From positions 1-27,908 of the forward strand of contig JBAYES010000026.1 in assembly GCA_041667545.1 (NCBI GenBank): a stretch of DNA of 27,908 nucleotides. The letters run 5' to 3'. Made by a program: the position numbers and the translations under genes. Numbering within the stretch: position 1 is the first letter of the stretch; every line of letters starts with the position of its first letter. This DNA comes from SLID01 sp041667545. GTDB lineage: Bacteria > Omnitrophota > Gorgyraeia > Tantalellales > Tantalellaceae. This document shows, one piece after another, positions 22,961 to 27,908 of the stretch. Under the pieces are notes generated by a model. The model was not told where the DNA came from and ran no database searches. It was given only the letters and a program-made list of their open reading frames with translations.

Positions 22961-24779
22961 AAGCATAATCAAATTGTACAGGCGGCCGGTAATATTCTCT
23001 GTGAATATTCTTTTTATCTCAATGGCCTACATTCTTTCTTTTTGTGTAAGGTTTGAGTTCGTTTTACCGTACCAGTATTATGATGTGATATCGGGTACAC
23101 TTCCTGCTCTTATACTTATAAAGGCCGTGGTTTTTTACTATTTCGGACTTTATTCCGGTATGTGGAAATATGTCAGCATGGAAGATCTCTGGCAGATACT
23201 TAAGGCAAATACTGTCTCTACGTTGGTTTTCCTGGTGTTCATTGTTTTTTTCAGGGGAGTTTCGGGGTTCCCCCGCTCGGTGTTCTTCCTTGACTGGGTG
23301 TTGTGTGTTGGTTTTCTATCTGGGGTCAGGTTTTTAACCAGAAGTTTCAGGGAAAGTTATTTGAAAGGATCACGCTTGATCGTGGATACGAGGGTACTGA
23401 TAGTAGGCGCCGGCGATGCGGGGCTTATTGTTCTTAAAGAGCTTCGTAAAAATAAACAGCTGGAAGTTATAGGATTTATAGATGACGATCCCAATAAGCG
23501 GGGCATTATATTGCACGGCAAGAGGGTATTGGGAGATAAGAATGATATTGACCGGGTTGCGGGAAAGTACAGGGTCAACCAGATAGTAATAGCTATACCG
23601 TCCGCCAGCGGCAAGGGTATAAGGGAGATAATAGGTTTATGCCAGTTCCCCGGGATAAAGGTTAAGATAGTGCCGGGCCTTCAGGAGATATTTTCAGGGG
23701 AAATGGTAGTAAAGCTCAAAGATGTCGAGGCGGAGGATCTTTTGGGAAGGGAAACGGTGGAGATAGATAAAGAGGATATAAAAGCTTATATAGAGGGGAA
23801 GACAGTACTTGTTACCGGCGGCGCCGGATCTATAGGTTCTGAGATAGCGAGGCAGACCCTTACTTTTAATCCTTCAAAACTGGTTGTGGTGGATCATAAC
23901 GAGAATGACCTGTATTTCCTTGAGAGGGAGATAAATAGGAAATATCCCAAGGCTTGTTTGTCTGTTGTCGCGGCCGACATCTCTAAAATAAGCGTGCTTA
24001 AGGCTGTATTTTCCACTTTTCGTCCGGATATAGTTTTCCACGCGGCGGCTTTTAAACATGTTCCCCTTATGGAAGAAAATCCGGCTTCGGCCGTGAATAA
24101 CAATGTTATAGGCAGCCGTAATCTCATATATGCCGCCGGCCATTATGGCGTTGAAAGGTTTGTGCTTATCTCATCCGACAAGGCGGTGAACCCTACCAAT
24201 GTTATGGGAGCCACTAAACGCATAGCCGAGATGATAATGCAGGCCAAGGCGTCGAAAAGTAAGACCAAGTTCATGGCCGTTCGTTTTGGTAATGTGCTGG
24301 GGTCCAAGGGAAGCGTTGTTCCCCTGTTCAAGAAACAGATAGAAGAGGACCGTTGCGTTACCATTACACACCCCGAGGCCCGGAGGTTCTTTATGAGCGT
24401 CAGAGAAGCTGTTCAGCTTGTTCTTCAGGCAGGCGCCATCGGGCGGGGAGGAGAAATATTTATACTTGATATGGGAGAACAGATAAAAATAACAGATTTT
24501 GCTGAAAATCTTATAAGTCTGTCGGGCCTCAAACCGGGGGAAGACGTGGCTATAGAGTATATCGGTCTTCGTCCGGGCGAGAAGCTGTATGAGGAAATGC
24601 TCCATAATGCCGAGAAAGACCTTGCCACTAAAAATGAAAAAATATTTGTTGCCCAGCCTGAAGATCTTGATATTCATCACCTTAATCGTAAGGTGAAAGA
24701 GCTTGAAAGATTGGCGTGTCTTATGGATAACGGTAAGATCAAGGCCAAGTTGAGGGAGATAGTGCCTTCGTATAAGTAG
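22950..24779 (+). CDS. Membrane UDP-GlcNAc 4,6-dehydratase, WbpM/PglF/FlaA1-long type
   Basis: The 609-residue protein starts with about four membrane helices (residues ~13-130). A CoA-binding-like Rossmann domain follows (VLIVGAGDAGL, 149-159), then a CapD-type SDR domain with VTGGAGSIGSE (288-298). Its active site reads SSDKAVNPTNVMGATKR, with Met419 in place of the usual SDR Tyr and Lys423 kept; that Ser/Met/Lys arrangement is known from WbpM and PglF. The family converts UDP-GlcNAc to UDP-4-keto-6-deoxy-GlcNAc (UDP-QuiNAc-4-ulose). Together with the preceding aminotransferase, GNAT and PglC-like genes it completes a UDP-diacetylbacillosamine-like priming route. It is often the last gene of O-antigen loci, which fits the change of gene content after it. 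Confidence 0.92.
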   Translation: MSIRSIIKLYRRPVIFSVNILFISMAYILSFCVRFEFVLPYQYYDVISGTLPALILIKAVVFYYFGLYSGMWKYVSMEDLWQILKANTVSTLVFLVFIVFFRGVSGFPRSVFFLDWVLCVGFLSGVRFLTRSFRESYLKGSRLIVDTRVLIVGAGDAGLIVLKELRKNKQLEVIGFIDDDPNKRGIILHGKRVLGDKNDIDRVAGKYRVNQIVIAIPSASGKGIREIIGLCQFPGIKVKIVPGLQEIFSGEMVVKLKDVEAEDLLGRETVEIDKEDIKAYIEGKTVLVTGGAGSIGSEIARQTLTFNPSKLVVVDHNENDLYFLEREINRKYPKACLSVVAADISKISVLKAVFSTFRPDIVFHAAAFKHVPLMEENPASAVNNNVIGSRNLIYAAGHYGVERFVLISSDKAVNPTNVMGATKRIAEMIMQAKASKSKTKFMAVRFGNVLGSKGSVVPLFKKQIEEDRCVTITHPEARRFFMSVREAVQLVLQAGAIGRGGEIFILDMGEQIKITDFAENLISLSGLKPGEDVAIEYIGLRPGEKLYEEMLHNAEKDLATKNEKIFVAQPEDLDIHHLNRKVKELERLACLMDNGKIKAKLREIVPSYK

Positions 24780-24879
24780 AAAGCCCTGCCGCGAACACTG
24801 TTCTAAAATCTGTTTTTAATTTAGTGCGCTTTATTGTTCTTTCGCGTTGGTGCGGATCCTACAATGGACAGATTATAGC

Positions 24880-24911
24880 TTGACATAATGATACAAAAGA
24901 GGTATCATTAT
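24880..24911 (+). promoter_or_regulatory. Promoter P1 with overlapping 10-bp inverted repeat
   Basis: TTGACA (24880-24885), 17 bases, then TATCAT (24903-24908): a near-consensus sigma70-type promoter. A perfect inverted repeat, ATAATGATAC (24885-24894) and GTATCATTAT (24902-24911) with a 7-base centre, spans the space between the elements and covers the -10. That is the classic place for a repressor operator. Confidence 0.55.
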
Positions 24912-24922
24912 TGGATAATGTA

Positions 24923-24943
24923 TGAGATGTTACGGAGAATAAA
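24923..24943. repeat. 21-bp repeat shared with 52-72
   Basis: Twenty of 21 bases match 52-72 (both begin TGAGATGTTAC and end GAGAATAAA). It lies just downstream of promoter P1, so it would be transcribed in the leader. It is probably part of the same dispersed repeat family as the left edge of the window. Confidence 0.6.
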
Positions 24944-24991
24944 ACAGAAAAATCAGATTTTTGTTATAAATAAAAAAGCCAGATATTTAGC

Positions 24992-25075
24992 TTGAATACG
25001 CAACAGGATGTGGTACAATTAGTTTGTTAGAAGTATAACTATTTAGCCATCGTAATCGCAAAAAGGAGTGGAATA
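24992..25075 (+). promoter_or_regulatory. Promoter P2 (extended -10) and ribosome site of the secreted protein gene
   Basis: TTGAAT (24992-24997), 16 bases, then TACAAT (25014-25019) preceded by TGG, an extended -10. The start would be near 25026, leaving a leader of about 50 bases. AAAAAGGAG (25060-25068) is a strong ribosome site for the ATG at 25078. No riboswitch or terminator structure was recognised in 24780-25077. Confidence 0.5.
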
Positions 25076-25077
25076 AT

Positions 25078-27908
25078 ATGAGTAAATTATTTTCGAGAAG
25101 CCTGAGAGGCATGTCAATTCTTATTTCTATGGCTTTTCTGTTTGCCGGCCTGACCTATGCTCAGGAAAGCTATGAATACTATTCCAGCGGACTGATAAAG
25201 TCAATAACTTACGATCCTCCGCAGAGCGGTGTAGCTTTTGAGGAGTTTCTTGACGAGGATCTTTACGGATGGGGCTTTAATTGGAGAAAAAACCCATGGG
25301 GATATAGTAGTAGGTTACTACGCCAGATATTATCGGCTCCGGATCCTGCCAGGGATGACGCTGTGACTTTTGAGTACAAGTACGGTAACGGCGGGATAGC
25401 CATGGCGGATCTTGACGGGGATGGTATAGAGGATCCGATCTTAGCATACGAAGGGCTTGGCTTATATAAATACCAGAATGGTGTACGTTCTTTGTTGGGC
25501 GGGGCTGTTCCGGGTACGATACATGTGGCAGATCTTGAAGGAGACGGGAAAGAAGATCTCATTCTGACATATAACGGGTCTGGCTTATTCAAGTATCAAA
25601 ATGGTAAGTTCACGAAATTAGGCGGGATTACTCCTGATTCGATATTTGTGGCAGATCTTGATGGTGATGGAAAAGACGAACTTATCTTGACGTATGAGGG
25701 ATACGGCTTATACAAGTATCAAAATGGGGCTCTTACTCGAATTGGCGGCGGCGAGCCAGAAACAATTCTTGTAGCGGATATTGATGGAGATGGAAAGGAC
25801 GACCTTATTCTGATGTATGAGGGGTTTGGCTTATATAAGTACCAAAGTGGCCGGTTTACTCAGTTAGGTGGCATCATCCCGGAAACGGCTTTTGTGGCAG
25901 ATATTGACGGGGATGGGAAAGACGACCTTATTCTGACATATAAAGGCCTTGGACTTTACAAGTATCAGAATGGGGGTTTTACCCGATTAGGTGGAGGCAT
26001 CCCGGAAACGGTTCTTGTGGCAGATATTGACGGGGACGGAAAAGACGATCTCATATTAACGTATGAGGGGCAGGGGTTGTTTAAATATCAGAATGGGGCT
26101 TTTACCCGGCTTCATGCCAGCGTGCCGAAAACCATCCGTGTAGCTGACCTTGACGGGGATGGAAAAGACGACCTTATCCTATCGTATGAGGGCTTTGGGC
26201 TATATAAGTACCAAAATGGCGGTCTTACTCTTTTAGGTGGAGGTGTCCCGGAAACAATTCTTGTAGCAGATCTTGACGGCGACGGAAAAGATGACCTCAT
26301 CCTGATATATGAGGGACAGGGGTTGTTTAAGCACCAGAAGGGAACCTTTACTCAATTAGGTGGAGATATACCCAAATCCATCCAAATAGCAAAGAACAGC
26401 AATGCGGGCGGGGGGGATTATCTGATCCTTGAATATGAAGGTCTTGGATTGTATGAGTATCGGAACAACACTTTCACTTTTATCGGTTCCGGTCTACCCA
26501 ATAGTGTAACCACCACCGAAAAAGCCTATGACATCAATGGCGACCTGATCTATACCGCTACCTATGATGGTAGTGGTGATCTCATCAGTAAAGAGTATGC
26601 TACGCCCAGTGACCTGATAGAACATTGGGATACAACCAGCTGGCTTATCAAACGCAAAACAGAAGTGGTTACAGGCGACATATACGAGTATCTAAACGAG
26701 AACTGGAATGATATGGGGTATGGCAGAATATCTCTCATTTACAAGGCGGCCGATGGAGAGTACCGGACATATGCTTGGGATTCTCCTGTAGCCGGACAGG
26801 TTTCCGTGAATGAATATAGCGGAGAATACAGCGTGAGTTTCGGCGCTGATCTTTGGGACGGCGTGGTAGCTTCTGACAAGATAGCTTCCTATATATACGA
26901 CCACAAAGGAGAACAGGTCAGCCTTGACACATCTTCCAACGACTGGGTTTTGCGGGAAAAGGTAGTGTATCAGGCCGGCGGGTCTATAGTGCTTGAAAAA
27001 TATATTTATGACGCTCTCGGACGTCTTACAAGGGACGATCAAGTGGCTGAGGACAGGTATTACCTCTATGAGTACCATCCGTCTCCGGACGAAAACCAGG
27101 TCTATAAAAAATCAGAATATGAAAGAAGCACGGATATTTTCATAAAAACTTATGTTTATGATACCGACGGTAATGTTGTAGGGATCATTCAGCCCTCATG
27201 GACTGAATATTACAATACTACGGATCCCTTGAGGTGGAAGAGGGATGTTACAAGTACCGGCGAGGTCAAGGAATATAAAGACGAATATCTTTCCGGAGAC
27301 GAGTGGAACACTATTGGGCGTATGGAACTTTATTACGCGCCGGGTTCGGGTAAATACCAGACCTGGGATTGGTTGGATGCTGATAGCCAGGTAAGGGTAA
27401 CGGAATATAATGGTGATTATATTGCGGTAAAGGACAGCCCCAATAAGAGCAGTGTTCTGGTTTCAGAAAGGAGAGAATCTATACTTTATGACAGGGTTCC
27501 GGCGCTTGACGGCAGCGGAGCCAACCTCAATACCTCGACCAACGGTTGGATAGAACGCGAAAAAGAAGAATTCGCGGCCGACGGGGTTACTGTGCTTAAA
27601 AAATACTATCGTAACACGTTGGGAGACCTCGTTAAAGAGATAGACACCGCGGTTAATGTTTACAGCGAATATCAGTATCATACAAGTCCCGGGGTAGAAC
27701 GGGTTATAAGGTACAAAATAGAGTACACCTATGATGAAGCCGACGAAGCCGCCATATTGGCGGGAACGCTTTCGGGGACGTTTCAATCCAGTTATGAATA
27801 TGTCGATTCCGATTATATGGTGAAGAGGGATTCTGACGGTACCGTAACCACATTTCTCTTGAATAACGGGGATTCTTACAACAACACTTATCTAAATCCC
27901 GCCGACGG
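25078..27908 (+). CDS. Large secreted FG-GAP/VCBS-like and YD-repeat protein (3' end outside window)
   Basis: The frame is open for 943 codons to the window edge. Residues 1-28 are a Sec signal peptide: basic MSKLFSRSLRG, a hydrophobic core, and cleavage likely after TYA before QE. Nine tandem 41-42 residue units follow (residues ~107-476), each with a calcium-type loop such as VADLDGDGKDDLIL and then a GLYKYQNG strand pair, as in FG-GAP/VCBS beta-propellers. The ninth has lost the Asp loop. The rest is tyrosine- and glycine-rich with YIYDALGRLTRDD, YVYDTDGNVVG and YRNTLGDLVKE, which resembles YD/Rhs repeats. Probably exported to the surface or outside; no toxin or anchor domain is in view. 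It has its own two promoters and is probably not part of the glycan operon, though it could be a glycan-decorated surface protein. Full size and function unknown. Confidence 0.85.
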   Translation, partial: MSKLFSRSLRGMSILISMAFLFAGLTYAQESYEYYSSGLIKSITYDPPQSGVAFEEFLDEDLYGWGFNWRKNPWGYSSRLLRQILSAPDPARDDAVTFEYKYGNGGIAMADLDGDGIEDPILAYEGLGLYKYQNGVRSLLGGAVPGTIHVADLEGDGKEDLILTYNGSGLFKYQNGKFTKLGGITPDSIFVADLDGDGKDELILTYEGYGLYKYQNGALTRIGGGEPETILVADIDGDGKDDLILMYEGFGLYKYQSGRFTQLGGIIPETAFVADIDGDGKDDLILTYKGLGLYKYQNGGFTRLGGGIPETVLVADIDGDGKDDLILTYEGQGLFKYQNGAFTRLHASVPKTIRVADLDGDGKDDLILSYEGFGLYKYQNGGLTLLGGGVPETILVADLDGDGKDDLILIYEGQGLFKHQKGTFTQLGGDIPKSIQIAKNSNAGGGDYLILEYEGLGLYEYRNNTFTFIGSGLPNSVTTTEKAYDINGDLIYTATYDGSGDLISKEYATPSDLIEHWDTTSWLIKRKTEVVTGDIYEYLNENWNDMGYGRISLIYKAADGEYRTYAWDSPVAGQVSVNEYSGEYSVSFGADLWDGVVASDKIASYIYDHKGEQVSLDTSSNDWVLREKVVYQAGGSIVLEKYIYDALGRLTRDDQVAEDRYYLYEYHPSPDENQVYKKSEYERSTDIFIKTYVYDTDGNVVGIIQPSWTEYYNTTDPLRWKRDVTSTGEVKEYKDEYLSGDEWNTIGRMELYYAPGSGKYQTWDWLDADSQVRVTEYNGDYIAVKDSPNKSSVLVSERRESILYDRVPALDGSGANLNTSTNGWIEREKEEFAADGVTVLKKYYRNTLGDLVKEIDTAVNVYSEYQYHTSPGVERVIRYKIEYTYDEADEAAILAGTLSGTFQSSYEYVDSDYMVKRDSDGTVTTFLLNNGDSYNNTYLNPAD
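25396..26505 (+). repeat. Nine tandem 123-bp (41-codon) repeats
   Basis: Unit starts fall at 25396 plus multiples of 123 (25519, 25642, 25765, 25888, 26011, 26134, 26257, 26380); the last unit is 126 bp. Each encodes an Asp-rich loop (DLDGDGKDD or near variant), EGxGLYKYQNG and a GGxxPET turn. Units 3-8 are most alike and the outer ones diverge, as expected when a coding array grows from the middle by unequal exchange. Synonymous codons differ between units, so the array is not recent. Confidence 0.9.

Noticed and set aside
24948..24962. AAAAATC-A-GATTTTT as a terminator
   Set aside because: The loop is one base and the stem is nearly all A-T, so it would not form a stable RNA hairpin; it also lies between the promoters and their gene.
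25396..26505. 123-bp tandem array as a non-coding satellite or CRISPR
   Set aside because: The period is a multiple of three, the frame is open throughout and changes between units are largely synonymous.

Overview
The window is a bacterial chromosome segment of moderate GC whose genes all run on the + strand. I think it comes from an uncultivated lineage such as Candidatus Omnitrophota (OP3). The grounds are the dispersed palindromes built on GGGGACAGGC...CTTAATT, a Gram-negative type O-antigen/surface-glycan locus and the start of a very large secreted repeat protein. This placement is an inference from style, not proof.

Region 1 (1-4760) is accessory DNA. A repeat-rich stretch without a gene (1-480) is followed by three genes: a SEC-C zinc-motif protein and two AAA_14/DUF4143-type P-loop ATPases. 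Four related palindromic elements bracket them, three lying 6-25 nt behind a stop codon, so the region looks like gene-palindrome-gene modules. The two ATPase genes share a similar AT-rich promoter/operator-like sequence.

Region 2 (4760-10094) makes a CDP-activated branched deoxysugar. It encodes RfbF (CDP-glucose synthesis), RfbG (4,6-dehydration), an RmlC-like epimerase, a zinc-type sugar C-methyltransferase and a PLP aminotransferase, with start/stop overlaps at most joints. It ends in a graveyard where the N-terminus of a broken methyltransferase abuts the C-terminus of a broken aminotransferase.

Region 3 (10110-13928) is the least familiar part. It holds an ATP-grasp ligase, a fusion of a CX5R (dual-specificity/tyrosine phosphatase type) domain to an NDP-sugar epimerase/dehydratase, a class I methyltransferase and a CmcI/rhamnosyl O-methyltransferase-like protein. 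The first three genes overlap and the fourth follows within 12 nt. I infer a small-molecule or sugar decoration pathway that feeds the glycan.

Region 4 (13960-24779) is Wzx/Wzy-dependent polysaccharide assembly: flippase, GT2, polymerase and two GT4 enzymes. It closes with a bacillosamine-like priming set: GNAT acetyltransferase, PglC-type phosphoglycosyl transferase, DegT aminotransferase and a WbpM/PglF-type membrane UDP-GlcNAc 4,6-dehydratase. A plausible order is that the 4,6-dehydratase, aminotransferase and acetyltransferase make the first sugar nucleotide, the PGT loads it on undecaprenyl phosphate, the GTs add further sugars including the CDP-derived one, Wzx flips the unit and Wzy polymerises it.

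Region 5 (24780-27908) is a promoter-rich gap followed by a secreted protein that runs off the window. It has a signal peptide, nine tandem 41-42 residue calcium-loop (FG-GAP/VCBS-like) repeats, then tyrosine-rich YD/Rhs-like sequence. No tRNA, rRNA, transposase, integrase or CRISPR array was seen.
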